This document shows, one piece after another, positions 1 to 9,331 of a stretch of 64,000 nt of DNA. The notes beneath the pieces are model-generated. The model ran no database searches. It worked only from the letters and a program-made list of their open reading frames with translations, and was not told where the DNA came from. This DNA comes from Bacteroidales bacterium (GTDB taxonomy: Bacteria > Bacteroidota > Bacteroidia > Bacteroidales > Bacteroidaceae): assembly GCA_015060865.1 (NCBI GenBank), contig SUXS01000013.1, positions 47,312-111,311 on the forward strand, given 5' to 3'. Within the stretch, counting starts at the first letter, position 1. Every line of letters starts with the position of its first letter. Made by a program: the position numbers and the translations under genes.

Positions 1-287
1 AGAAGGGATTCTACGAGTCCGATAAGGCAGAGCTCGACTACATCTACCTCAAGAAAGCCTATCTGCTGGGCATCTTCACCTATATATATAATGAGGACTA
101 TCCGCAGACGCTCGTCTTGAGCAAGATATATAACCATCTGCTCAGTTTCGTCCCCTACTATAAGCACAATCCTTATTACAGGAAAGACTATAAGATGCGC
201 TTGCTGCATACCCTTATCCGCAGCTTCCCTGCATTGGCCAAGAAGCTGATACCTCTCTACATACGTAAAACAAAAATGAAACTGTAA
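1..287 (+). CDS. C-terminal part of a probable glycosyltransferase (5' end outside window)
   Basis: An open frame enters from the left edge (first full codon at base 3) and ends at the TAA at 285-287, giving 94 residues. The tail is rich in Tyr, Leu and Lys (for example KHNPYYRKDYKMRLLHT, ending IRKTKMKL), which resembles the basic, membrane-proximal end of Bacteroidales family 2 glycosyltransferases. No catalytic motif lies in the visible part, so the family assignment is inference. Its stop shares one base with the ATG of the next gene, a fucosyltransferase (ATG 287-289), so the two are translationally coupled and belong to one surface-glycan operon. Confidence 0.5.
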   Translation, partial: KGFYESDKAELDYIYLKKAYLLGIFTYIYNEDYPQTLVLSKIYNHLLSFVPYYKHNPYYRKDYKMRLLHTLIRSFPALAKKLIPLYIRKTKMKL

Positions 288-1309
288 TGAAGCCACATAT
301 ACGCATACGCTTTGTTGACTTTTGGGACGATTTCGTCCCCGAAAAGAGTCTTTTCTATCAGTTGCTGAGTGAGAAGTATGAGATTGAACTGTCTGAAACG
401 CCCGATTATCTCTTCTGCTCCGTTTTTGGTGATGAGCATCTGCGCTACGACTGTGTGAAGATATTCTACACGGGCGAGAACCAATGCCCCGATTTCAACC
501 TCTACGACTATGCCATTGGCTTTGATCGATTGACTCTTGGCGACCGCTATTTCCGCCTGCCCATATATTACCTCTATACCAATGACTTTGCTGCCATGCA
601 GACAAAGCACAAGATTGAAAACCTCGATGGGAAGGTCGATTTCTGCAGTTTCGTCTATTCCAACAATAATGCTTCGCCCCATCGTGAGCAGTTCCTCAAC
701 AAGCTCAATGAGTATAAGACCGTGTCATCGGGCGGACGCTATCGCAACAATGTGGGTGGTCCTGTAGCCGACAAGTTACAGTTCCAGCTTACCCACAAGT
801 TCAGCATCGCTTTTGAGAACAGCAGCTATCCTGGCTATTGCACCGAGAAACTGGTTCAGGCATTTGCCGCCCGCACCATCCCCATCTATTGGGGCGATGA
901 GCAGGTAGCTGAATCATTCAATGAGGGTGCTTTCATCAACTGCCACCGTTACTCCTCTTGGGACGAAGTTGTCGAGGAAGTCAAGCGAATTGATCAGGAT
1001 GATACGCTATGCCTGCAGATGCTGCAGACCCCTGCTCTGCGGCATCCCGAAGAGGATGACCGTGAAGCCACATTGCACCGCCTTACCGACTTCTTATGCC
1101 ACATTATAGACCAACCACTTGACACAGCCACCCGTTACAACCGCTATTATTGGGGCAAGCGCTACAATGACCGAATGAGACGCTACGCCAAGGCCTATAG
1201 ACATTCTCTGCGTGGCATGGCCGATTATCTCTACAAGAAGTATTTCTGGAAATCTCGACGCAAAGGTATCCTATGGAAGATTGACCGCATGATAAAGCGG
1301 AAAGCATAG
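287..1309 (+). CDS. GT10 family alpha-1,3-fucosyltransferase-like protein
   Basis: A 340-residue protein that should transfer L-fucose from GDP-fucose to a surface glycan (LPS, capsule or glycoprotein) in the cytoplasm. The diagnostic GT10 segment is seen near residues 165-205: FSIAFENSSYPGYCTEKLVQ followed by an IPIYWGD motif, the conserved donor-binding stretch of bacterial and animal alpha-1,3-fucosyltransferases. The N-terminal half has the usual acceptor-domain signature with DYLFCSVFG and a YTGEN turn. The C-terminus is strongly basic (Lys/Arg-rich from about 290), as in membrane-associated bacterial enzymes. The start at 287 overlaps the previous stop by one base. Exact linkage specificity (1,3 or 1,4) and acceptor cannot be read from sequence. 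Confidence 0.9.
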   Translation: MKPHIRIRFVDFWDDFVPEKSLFYQLLSEKYEIELSETPDYLFCSVFGDEHLRYDCVKIFYTGENQCPDFNLYDYAIGFDRLTLGDRYFRLPIYYLYTNDFAAMQTKHKIENLDGKVDFCSFVYSNNNASPHREQFLNKLNEYKTVSSGGRYRNNVGGPVADKLQFQLTHKFSIAFENSSYPGYCTEKLVQAFAARTIPIYWGDEQVAESFNEGAFINCHRYSSWDEVVEEVKRIDQDDTLCLQMLQTPALRHPEEDDREATLHRLTDFLCHIIDQPLDTATRYNRYYWGKRYNDRMRRYAKAYRHSLRGMADYLYKKYFWKSRRKGILWKIDRMIKRKA

Positions 1310-1348
1310 AACTGTGATAAGCTTCCCGCTTTTCAATAGGCCTGTTAA

Positions 1349-1913
1349 GGTGACAAAAGTTTATTTTTGGGTTGGCAATGGCAAAGAGCTGTAATGATGG
1401 TGCTATCGTCTATGACGAGCCGAGTGTTACGCTATTGACGCTGGCATCCTGCTAGAGAGAAAAGCAGGGGTGAAAGAGGCCAATCCGGTTGTACAGCTCG
1501 GATTGTTTTCATTACGAAAATCCCTATGCAAAAGTTTTATCAAGATTTCTTTATAGGTTTGACAAAAAATTATCACACTAGTGCGACAAAATATTGTCAA
1601 CGAAGTGATAAAAAATTATCATAGGCTTGAAAAAAGTTTGTCAAACCTATGATAAATCAATTTGGCAGTTCCAAATTCCAGTTTTCAAGGCTAAAAACTC
1701 CAGTTTGAACAAAGAAAAACTGTAATTTAGCTGAAAGATAATTCGCTATACTGAGGTGTACTGAAAAAAGTTGACAGATTATACTTCTGGAAGTATTGGA
1801 ACTATGAATAAGGTCTATAGCCTGTGTCCCCTTGGTTTTTCCTATTCGTGATAATGCACTCTGACGGTGACTTCTTTCTGCCACTGCCAACCCAAAAATA
1901 AACTTTTGTCACC
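1349..1913. mobile_element. 565-bp element with 29-bp terminal inverted repeats (MITE or IS relic)
   Basis: Bases 1349-1377 and the complement of 1885-1913 are identical over 29 bases (beginning GGTGACAAAAGTTTATTTTT), and similarity continues inward for about ten more bases. No intact transposase is present. A minus-strand frame of 77 codons at 1657-1890 runs inward from the right end and resembles no family I recognise. A stretch near 1757-1780 (TACTGAAAAAAGTTGACA) looks like an insertion-sequence end. No target-site duplication is obvious. The interior holds the 22-bp-period palindrome array listed separately. It fills the gap between the fucosyltransferase and the GH2 gene. Confidence 0.6.
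1561..1728. repeat. Array of degenerate palindromes on a 22-bp period (array A)
   Basis: Eight palindrome-like units recur at near-constant spacing. The first five are 14-mers of the type GAyAAAAAATTATC, starting at 1561, 1585, 1607, 1629 and 1651. The next three are 12-mers of the type AAACTnnAGTTT, starting at 1673, 1695 and 1717. Steps are 24 once and then 22 six times in a row, so the units lie on the same DNA face, two helical turns apart. Spacers of 8-10 bases are not conserved. It is not a CRISPR: the units are short and degenerate and the spacers too short. Confidence 0.75.
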
Positions 1914-1943
1914 TGCAGAAAGCCTGTACGAATAAAACAAAAA

Positions 1944-1985
1944 CCGCCTTTTCACGGAAAAGTCCGATGAAAAGGCGGCTTTTTG
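1944..1985. terminator. Bidirectional Rho-independent terminator after the GH2 gene
   Basis: A perfect 11-bp stem, CCGCCTTTTCA (1944-1954) with TGAAAAGGCGG (1968-1978), has a second small CGG/CCG stem in the loop, a T-run on the plus strand (1980-1984) and an A-run at 1938-1943 that gives a T-run on the minus strand. It lies 26 bases past the stop of the minus-strand GH2 gene. Confidence 0.85.
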
Positions 1986-2004
1986 CTATTTCAACACATC
2001 TGTA

Positions 2005-5000
2005 CTACTCGGCCAAGATGCCCAACTCGGCACCTGAGGCGAAGTCGTTGCCTGCCTGTGAGCTGAGTGCGGTGAAGCGGATGTAGCGGGCACGGACGGG
2101 CTTGTCGAGCATCACGCGCTTGAGCTTGTTGTCGTTGGCAAAGGCACCCTCGGCTACGGGGTCGCTCCAGTTCTGACCATCATTGGATACCTGCAAGCGG
2201 TAGTTCTTGATGTTGCCATTAGTACCATCCTGACGGGGCAGGTAGGTGAAGCCGGTGATGGTCTTCACCTCGCCAGCGTCGAGGTCTACCCAGTGGGGAT
2301 ACTTGGCTACGGTCACCGAGTACATGGTGTGCCAGATGGTGTTCACGTCGTTGTCCACGAGGTGGCTGGCGTTGCCGCTGCCCGACTCCTCGCTACTGGT
2401 GAAGATAACCTCGGTATTGATCTTCTCAATCTTGGCGAAGGTCATGGTCACCTTGAGCTCGGGCTTCTCCTTATAGTAGGCGGTGATGGTACCTCCATCG
2501 CGGAAGGGGATGGGCTCGGTATACTTCATGGCCTTGATTCGGCGTCCTGTGCCAATCTTGTACATCACGGTAGCACCTTCGATGCCGCTCTCTATGGCGA
2601 TGTCGCCATTCTTCTGCTGGGTCATGAGCAGGGGCTTGTCGCCTGCGGTAGCCACATCGGCACCACCCTTGGCATCGGCAGGACGGATGATGAAGGCCAT
2701 GCGTGTGGGAGCACCGAAGGCACGGTCGTGCACGAGCGGACCGCCTTGGCCGCATGAGTTACCTCCCAGACCGGTCACCACGGCGTCTACGGTGAGGTAG
2801 GTGACATCGCTCTTGGGAAGCTTGTGAGGATGGGTAGCCATAGTGAGCTCCATGGCACTGTTACCTGTTACGCCTACTGCATAGGGAGCCTCGTTCACTA
2901 CGAGCATACCACGGCCAGCCTTATTGGTGAGCGATGCCCAGCGAGTCTCTTCGTGGTTGCCCATCTGCATAGGCTTGGGCCAGTTGGTGAACTGCTCGGC
3001 CACGGTAGAGCCGAACTGCTCGATGAACTGACCCGTCTTGCGGTCGTTGTAGTTGTCGATGGGGCCACGGCCATAGTAGCTGAAGCGCTCATACTCGGCG
3101 GGCACCTGCATCTCGTAGCCGAGGCGTGCAAGCACGAGCGACGGGTTGTTTGAGGTGATGGCCGACTGCAGCTCGATAGAGCCGTCGGGGTATACGGTCC
3201 ACACCTGGTTGGTGGTGAACTTGAAGTCATTGTCACCGAAGGGGAGCTGGGTTTGCTCCACGAGTTCGTGAATACCGCTGTCGTAACGGCCATTCTTGCT
3301 GTTGAGGCGTGCACCGTTGGGAGCCTGTGACACTACGGTGAAGGTGAGCACTACGGATCCGTCCTTATTAAGAATGGTGTTGGCATCGACGGCCTTGTGC
3401 TGCAGGTTGTGCAAGCCATTCTGGAACCAGGGCTGGTAGCACCAGTTGTCGTTGCTCACGAAGGCACGGAAGGCATTGAGGCGAGGACCGCCACCGGCAG
3501 CGATGACTACATCGTCACCATAGGTGAGCTGGTGGATGGTACCCTGAGCCATGTCGAACTGCACCTCGAAGCCGTTGCCCTTGATGGTTCTGATATTATT
3601 CTCGTTCATCTCGCCCTGCAACTTGTCGCCAGTGGCCACTGTGCTGATGGCAGGCTTCTCACCTGCAGCCTTCACAGCAAGCTGCTCCTCAAACTGGGGA
3701 TAGCCCTGCTCGGCCCAAGGCATATCCTTGCCGAGGAGGAACTGCACCTTCACGAAGTACTCGCCATCGGCGTCGAGTGATGCGAAGTCGTAGGGGAGGC
3801 GGTAGGTAGCCTTCTGGCGGGGCTGTAGTGCCATGCGCGGACCCTGCACGGGCTGGTTCTGCTGGATGCACTTGCCATCCTTCCAGAGCGACCATACGAT
3901 TTCGTAATCGTTGAGCGGAGTGTAGTAGTTCTTGTTGAAGATCTCTACCATGCCCTTTTCGGCGTCAAGCATCTTCACACCAACGTACTGGTACACCTTC
4001 TTCACCTCATAGTACTGGGGCTTGGGCTCGCGGTCACCGAAGATGATACCGTTCATCACGAACTGGCCATCGTTGGGGGTGTCGCCGAAGTTACCACCGT
4101 AGGCGAGGTAGCGTGTGCCGTCCTTCTCATAGTTGTACATGGATTGGTCTACCCAGTCCCAGATAGCGCCACCGCAGAAGAAGTTGGTGCTCTCGATAGC
4201 CTCCCAGTAGTCGATGAGGTTACCTACGGCATTACCCATCGAGTGGGCATATTCTGATACGTGGAACGGATACTTGATGCCATACTTACCGGTCACAGCA
4301 CCACGCATCCAACCGATTGAGGGGTACTGGTTTGAACCCATATCCACGATGTCGTTGTTGCGCTCATACTGCACGGGGCGTGTAGCGTCGAATGCCTTGA
4401 GGGCGTCGTAGGCAGCCACGAAGTTCTTACCGGGGCCTGCCTCATTACCGAGACTCCATATCACCACACAAGCATTGTTGACGGTGGCGTGAGCCATCTC
4501 CATCACACGGGCTACGTGAGCCTTCTTCCACTCTTCGGGGTGAGAGAGCGATGCATCACCGTAGTAGTACTCGTGGCTCTCGATGTTGGCCTCATCCTCG
4601 AGGTAGATACCATACTTGTCGCACAGGAAATACCAGTAGGGGTCGCAGGGATAGTGTGAGTTGCGCACATGGTTGATGTTGGCACGCTTCATCAGCATTA
4701 CTTCTTCTTCCATCATCTCACGAGTGATAGCGTGGCCCACTGCAGGGTGGCTCTCGTGGCGGTTAACGCCTTTGAGCTTCACGGGCTTACCATTTATATA
4801 ATAGTAGCGGCCAGCCAAGCCAAACTCATCATCCTCGGCTTTGGTGTCCTTAATCTCCACCTCGCGGAAACCAACGATGGTAGATACGGTCTCGAGCACG
4901 CGGCCCTTCTTGTCGAGAAGCTCTACTACAAGAGTGTAACGGTAGGGAGCCTCGGCAGTCCACTTTCGGGGATTCGCTATGCCATACTCCCAAGTTACCA

Positions 5001-6042
5001 CACCCGTGCCACCATGCTTTTCCAACAAGCTTAGTACGCCCGAACTACTTCCTTGATTAATCTCCCCATTCTCATCAGAATACAGGTCGTGCTGATAAAG
5101 CGTATAGCGCATACCCAAGTTCTTGACATTCTTCTTTGAAGTATTAACAAGTTCAGCGGTAATATTGAGAACACCAGCTTCGTAGTTCTCATCCAAGTCG
5201 GGCTTCACCACGAGGTCGCGGATGCGCACCTGGGAACGGCTATGCAGTGCCACGGTGCGGAAGATACCGGGGAGGCGGAACATATCCTGTGCCTCGAGGA
5301 ACGAACCGTCATTGGAGCGGTATACCTCTACGGCTACGGTGTTGGGGCCATCGTGCAGGTACTTGGTAATGTTGAACTCGGCAGCGTTGCGTGAGTTCTT
5401 CGAGAAACCTACATACTGGCCGTTGATCCAGAGATAGAAGAACGAGTCTACACCGTCGAAGGTGATGAACACCTCGCGGCCCTCCCAGTCGGCGGGCACC
5501 TCAAAGGTACGGAGGTATGAGCCTACCTCGTTGCGGTGGTTGTAGGTGGTCCAGTGTGTGGGCGGAGTACGCATCACACCACCCTTCCAGTCGCCCACAG
5601 CTACGCGGTGCTGGAAGATGACGGGCTGGTTCACATAGATGGGGGTACCATACTTCTGCGAGCCATCCTGCTGGATACCGGCGATGTTCCATGATGAGGG
5701 TACGGCGAGGTCGTCCCAAGCGGTGGCATCGAAGCCAGGCTGGAAGAAGTCCTTCGGACGCTCATCGGGGTTGGGTGCCCAGTGGAACTTCCATGTACCG
5801 TTCAGTGACTGCCAGTACTTGCTGTTCTCGGGGAGGAACTTGCGGGCGCTCTCCACGCTCTCAAACGAGAAGAAGTAGGCGTGGGGCTGCTCCTTGTTGA
5901 GCGACAGCTCTTCTACAGACTCCCACTCCTTGCCGGTGGGCGCGGCTTGATTACCATAAAGGAAACCTTCGAGGGCGGGCGATTGTGCCGCCAAGTGCAT
6001 GCAGGTGCATCCTGCTACGATTACGGAAAGAAATCTTTTCAT
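2005..6042 (-). CDS. Secreted GH2 family beta-galactosidase-like glycoside hydrolase with C-terminal discoidin domain
   Basis: A 1345-residue exported enzyme of the LacZ type. After a signal peptide (MKRFLSVIVAGCTCMHLAAQ) come the GH2 sugar-binding domain (about 45-220), the immunoglobulin-like domain, the TIM barrel with the acid/base Glu534 in WSLGNEAG and the nucleophile Glu597 in HVSEYAHSMGN, a LacZ-type small-chain domain, a chitobiase-C-like domain (about 1130-1200) and a discoidin (F5/8 type C) carbohydrate-binding domain (about 1205-1345). An open frame extends upstream to 6114, but I chose the ATG at 6040-6042 because it starts the signal peptide and because a promoter (6079-6109) lies inside the upstream extension. 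Likely substrates are beta-galactosides of plant or host glycans; specificity cannot be read. The next gene upstream on the strand encodes another secreted protein. Confidence 0.93.
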   Translation of the reverse strand: MKRFLSVIVAGCTCMHLAAQSPALEGFLYGNQAAPTGKEWESVEELSLNKEQPHAYFFSFESVESARKFLPENSKYWQSLNGTWKFHWAPNPDERPKDFFQPGFDATAWDDLAVPSSWNIAGIQQDGSQKYGTPIYVNQPVIFQHRVAVGDWKGGVMRTPPTHWTTYNHRNEVGSYLRTFEVPADWEGREVFITFDGVDSFFYLWINGQYVGFSKNSRNAAEFNITKYLHDGPNTVAVEVYRSNDGSFLEAQDMFRLPGIFRTVALHSRSQVRIRDLVVKPDLDENYEAGVLNITAELVNTSKKNVKNLGMRYTLYQHDLYSDENGEINQGSSSGVLSLLEKHGGTGVVTWEYGIANPRKWTAEAPYRYTLVVELLDKKGRVLETVSTIVGFREVEIKDTKAEDDEFGLAGRYYYINGKPVKLKGVNRHESHPAVGHAITREMMEEEVMLMKRANINHVRNSHYPCDPYWYFLCDKYGIYLEDEANIESHEYYYGDASLSHPEEWKKAHVARVMEMAHATVNNACVVIWSLGNEAGPGKNFVAAYDALKAFDATRPVQYERNNDIVDMGSNQYPSIGWMRGAVTGKYGIKYPFHVSEYAHSMGNAVGNLIDYWEAIESTNFFCGGAIWDWVDQSMYNYEKDGTRYLAYGGNFGDTPNDGQFVMNGIIFGDREPKPQYYEVKKVYQYVGVKMLDAEKGMVEIFNKNYYTPLNDYEIVWSLWKDGKCIQQNQPVQGPRMALQPRQKATYRLPYDFASLDADGEYFVKVQFLLGKDMPWAEQGYPQFEEQLAVKAAGEKPAISTVATGDKLQGEMNENNIRTIKGNGFEVQFDMAQGTIHQLTYGDDVVIAAGGGPRLNAFRAFVSNDNWCYQPWFQNGLHNLQHKAVDANTILNKDGSVVLTFTVVSQAPNGARLNSKNGRYDSGIHELVEQTQLPFGDNDFKFTTNQVWTVYPDGSIELQSAITSNNPSLVLARLGYEMQVPAEYERFSYYGRGPIDNYNDRKTGQFIEQFGSTVAEQFTNWPKPMQMGNHEETRWASLTNKAGRGMLVVNEAPYAVGVTGNSAMELTMATHPHKLPKSDVTYLTVDAVVTGLGGNSCGQGGPLVHDRAFGAPTRMAFIIRPADAKGGADVATAGDKPLLMTQQKNGDIAIESGIEGATVMYKIGTGRRIKAMKYTEPIPFRDGGTITAYYKEKPELKVTMTFAKIEKINTEVIFTSSEESGSGNASHLVDNDVNTIWHTMYSVTVAKYPHWVDLDAGEVKTITGFTYLPRQDGTNGNIKNYRLQVSNDGQNWSDPVAEGAFANDNKLKRVMLDKPVRARYIRFTALSSQAGNDFASGAELGILAE

Positions 6043-6078
6043 GATATTGTAAGTTTTGACTATTCTTGCTGTATGATA

Positions 6079-6109
6079 CAAAGTTAGTACAAAAAAACGA
6101 TTAAGCAAA
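6079..6109 (-). promoter_or_regulatory. Bacteroidetes-type promoter for the GH2 gene
   Basis: On the minus strand TTTG (6109-6106) is followed after exactly 19 bases by TAACTTTG (6086-6079), matching the -33/-7 consensus TTTG-N19-TAnnTTTG. It predicts a leader of about 30 bases before the ATG at 6042. Confidence 0.8.
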
Positions 6110-6237
6110 GTCAATACAAATTTACCTCATTGTCGAATGTGAGATTTTTTGTTTAGTCTATCAAAATGCAAACTCCCTAATAATATTTCGCCTACCCGTT
6201 CGGTATAGATGAAGAAGGCTTATGTTACTCCTCGTAC

Positions 6238-6530
6238 CTACAATAATTGCTCTTTCTTCGCTTGAAACTGAACCGCAACCTCATAGCCATTCGCACTGTT
6301 CAGACTTGCCAGAGCCTCCGCTTTCTCTCCAACTGAGATCTCTGTATTCTCTTTAAACGGAATAGTCTCTTTATTGCCACCATTGCCGTACTGCACCGTC
6401 AGTGTTGCCGTTTGAGCATTACGGTGGAACCCTGAAAGAGATAAATAGAACTGTCCTTTCTTAGGCACCCCGCTCAAAGTCTTTGTTATAGTAACCGCTT
6501 CGGTGATAATAGCACAATGCTGCGCCCAAG
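6238..6530 (-). pseudogene. Orphan fragment of a secreted beta-sandwich-like protein
   Basis: Between the two large secreted-protein genes a minus-strand frame encodes about 95 residues with protein-like composition (GVPKKGQFYLSLSGFHRN, then ATLTVQYGNGGNKETIPF). It has no ATG and no signal peptide: the frame opens just after a stop near 6555 and the best start would be a TTG at 6477. It looks like the C-terminal piece of a beta-sandwich domain whose front was deleted, or decayed coding sequence. The rest of the 540-bp gap holds only the GH2 promoter. Confidence 0.35.
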
Positions 6531-6581
6531 CACAGGAACTATTTGCTATATAAAGACATCAAAAACGGACCTTGTTGGCTA

Positions 6582-9224
6582 CTACTTCACCATGACTTTC
6601 ACGATGCTACCATCGCTCATTTGCAGGATGTTGATGCCCGGCTGCATCTCGGTAAGGCGTACGCCATTAATCGTATAGATAGCCACGATAGTAACCTCTT
6701 CCGTAGCCTTGTCAATGTCTGTAACATCATTGCCCCAACGGAAGCTCATACTGCGTGCTTTACCCACAGCATCCCCTATAGGTCTGAAGTAGGCGCGGAA
6801 CCCCTTTAATGTATTGGTCTCATCGGCTGCGCAATAGAATACGTTGTTAGAGATAAAAAAGCAACCTTTAGGGACATTGCCATTGGTATAGGTACCTACA
6901 AATTCTATATGCTCAGTAGCCGGTGTGGTAAGCGTACCGGTGTTGACCGCTACCTTCTCACGAGAAATCTTATCGAGTTTACTTTCCATGCGCACCATGT
7001 AGGGCACACCTGCCTTGATACCGTCCTCCACATCCGTGAATGTAAGGGTCAGCCTATCACCATTGAGAACACTGCTGCTTAAAGCTTTTACTTCCCAATC
7101 CTTAATGTCCTCTGCAGGGATATCAAATGGCACTACAAATGTGCTCCATGTGTTGGCTTTGACGGGGCGATTGATCGTTACCTTCTTGTAGGTCTCATTA
7201 AGATTGTCAATGGTTGTGGCCATCTGATCCAATTGCAAATGGTCGTCAGCAAGGTATTCGAGACGGAAGTTGTCGCACTTGTACCACCAGTGCCCATTGG
7301 GATTGTATGAACCTACGGGATTCTCTGGAGTGTCGTCATCATTGCCGCCTACAACTCCGATGGTAGCTGTACCGTCAGTAACAGTAAACTTGAGGTTAAA
7401 ATCAGCGAAAGTCTTTCCACCGCTTGGAGGATTCACTCCAAGTTTCTCATCGTTCGCCAAGAGGTATACGGTAGCATCATTTCCTGCGTCTCCCGATGCC
7501 ACCAATACAGACATTTTATATACTCCATTAGGAAGTCCTGTGATTGTCTGTGTGATGGGGGTTCCTTGCCACCAAGTATTAAAGAGATATCTACCATCAA
7601 CACCGGCTGTTTGGTAAGTAAGATTTCCTTGCCAATCCTTATGGGTATCGAGATAGACATTTGTGTCTTGAGAAGGTAATACTGTCCATCCTTCGGTAGT
7701 TCCCAATTCGAAGCTGTGGTTGTATATGGCGTCGGTGAAGTTACCGCTTTCTATGGCTTCTTTCTGAATCTCCGCTCTGTTGTGTGCAAGCACTCCAGCC
7801 TTTCGGGCCTCCTCCAAGGTCGCTAATACATTATAGTAGTCTGCGCGAGTAACGACATTGTTGATGTTAACGGTGAATGCCTCATCAAATGCCGCATCAC
7901 CCTCATCATTAAATTGTGCCTTGTATTCTGCTATGTTCGCATTGAGATAGCTGGTGTAGTTGGCATTTTCCTTCAAGGTAGAGGTTACATCTTCCTCACC
8001 ATAGTAGAGCAGCGTGAAGTCGTCAATATAGATTTGGCTGGGATAAGAGGTGGTGGTTACTGTACGCGAGACTATTCCGCTACCCGTTTTACTGGTAGTT
8101 GCCGTGGTCGCAGGTTTTGTGATGACAATACTAACCTTTTGTGATTCCTCTGACACGTAGAATGTGCAGTGGTGTTCATAAGTGTCGTTGTCTCTGAGGA
8201 CAGCAGCAGCCAATGCTCCATTATCATATATGGAATTGTCGGACCCATAGGATTTCAAAGCAAATGATTGACCTGCAATGGACACTGAGGCATTCATCGT
8301 TCCATTATCAGTGGTGGTTATTGTGGGGCTTCCGTCATCTTTCCACGTTCCCCAATTATTCTTTTGCTTCTGCTCACTTACCACTTTCATATACTTATAG
8401 AAACCCTCAAATGAGAAGTAATAAGAACCCTTGGGTAGAGTCATTGAGTAAGTGACTTCAAGTGCACTCTCACCTCCATTGATGATACCGCACCAAGCAT
8501 ATACGTTGGGGTCCCAGTCACGTGTACCGCAATCCCATAGCCATTTGCTATTGGCTGCATAGTTCTCCCAATTTCCAAAGTAGGGATCAGGGAGACTGGT
8601 GCTGTTCTTTATGCCAGCAGGAACATTCTTGTTTGATCCTTGCCCCCATCCATCCACCAAATCAAAGGCTCCACCTCTGATGCTGACCGTCACATCAAAC
8701 GGTGTTTCCTCTGAGGCATTGGGCATCTTGCTGTTCTTGATGTCTGCACCATTGGTGAATATCCAACGCTGCATGGCTTTATCGGCAAGGGTGTTAAGTG
8801 TAAGCAGGCCAGCGCTGTTACCCACCGAGGTGAGTACACGATTGCCATCGCCATAGAGGTAGTACTGGTTCTCGTATCCTTCCACCTTTACCAAGGTCCA
8901 TTTTGATGCAGTCTTGGTTGAGTCCATCCACAGGGTGTTGCTTTCCAAGTAACCACCAATACTTCCGATGGCTACAGTGCCATCTTCATTGTCTTCTACT
9001 ACGATGGGATGCGCCTGTTGTGTCTCAATACAGTGAGTTCCCCACTCACCGCCATAGCTCATGTAAAGACCTGTACCCACATTCTTAAGATAATAGGTGG
9101 TCTGCCCGCTAAGGTCAGGCTCCAAACCTGCAATATGCAGGAGATTGTCTGTCGTTTGAGCCAACATAGTAGCCCCTATCCATGACTGCAGCGTTACAAC
9201 GACTAATGTAAAAATCCGTTTCAT
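6582..9224 (-). CDS. Secreted multidomain protein, 880 aa, with carbohydrate-binding-like modules and a C-terminal sorting-like tail
   Basis: No catalytic family is recognised. After a signal peptide (about 1-22, ending MLAQ) there is a beta-trefoil-like region (about 30-165, YYLKNVGTGLYMSYGG and repeats with WTLVK and WIF), then a beta-sandwich module (about 175-420) with LPKGSYYFSFEGFY, a helical linker of the FIVAR kind (about 420-500), a second sandwich module (about 505-660) running from HSFELGTTEGW through LPNGVYKMSV to DNFRLEYL, and a C-terminal part common in Bacteroidales exported proteins. The last 30 residues (YTINGVRL, GINI, KVMVK) look like a type A C-terminal sorting tail. It probably binds glycans at the cell surface; that role is inferred. 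A promoter box lies at 9372-9379 and two hairpins occur in the predicted leader. Confidence 0.75.
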   Translation of the reverse strand: MKRIFTLVVVTLQSWIGATMLAQTTDNLLHIAGLEPDLSGQTTYYLKNVGTGLYMSYGGEWGTHCIETQQAHPIVVEDNEDGTVAIGSIGGYLESNTLWMDSTKTASKWTLVKVEGYENQYYLYGDGNRVLTSVGNSAGLLTLNTLADKAMQRWIFTNGADIKNSKMPNASEETPFDVTVSIRGGAFDLVDGWGQGSNKNVPAGIKNSTSLPDPYFGNWENYAANSKWLWDCGTRDWDPNVYAWCGIINGGESALEVTYSMTLPKGSYYFSFEGFYKYMKVVSEQKQKNNWGTWKDDGSPTITTTDNGTMNASVSIAGQSFALKSYGSDNSIYDNGALAAAVLRDNDTYEHHCTFYVSEESQKVSIVITKPATTATTSKTGSGIVSRTVTTTSYPSQIYIDDFTLLYYGEEDVTSTLKENANYTSYLNANIAEYKAQFNDEGDAAFDEAFTVNINNVVTRADYYNVLATLEEARKAGVLAHNRAEIQKEAIESGNFTDAIYNHSFELGTTEGWTVLPSQDTNVYLDTHKDWQGNLTYQTAGVDGRYLFNTWWQGTPITQTITGLPNGVYKMSVLVASGDAGNDATVYLLANDEKLGVNPPSGGKTFADFNLKFTVTDGTATIGVVGGNDDDTPENPVGSYNPNGHWWYKCDNFRLEYLADDHLQLDQMATTIDNLNETYKKVTINRPVKANTWSTFVVPFDIPAEDIKDWEVKALSSSVLNGDRLTLTFTDVEDGIKAGVPYMVRMESKLDKISREKVAVNTGTLTTPATEHIEFVGTYTNGNVPKGCFFISNNVFYCAADETNTLKGFRAYFRPIGDAVGKARSMSFRWGNDVTDIDKATEEVTIVAIYTINGVRLTEMQPGINILQMSDGSIVKVMVK

Positions 9225-9331
9225 AGTTTTCCCTATTTTACGCTTGTGATATATCCTAAATCTTACTAACCATTATATTCTTCATCTCCACTACATCCCC
9301 TCATCAGCCTCATTTCTCGCTCAGACTGAAA

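Noticed and set aside
2293..3780. Plus-strand frames opposite the GH2 gene
   Set aside because: The minus strand encodes conserved GH2 and discoidin domains across the same bases.
6043..6114. Upstream 24-codon extension of the GH2 gene
   Set aside because: A consensus promoter lies inside it and the signal peptide begins at 6042.
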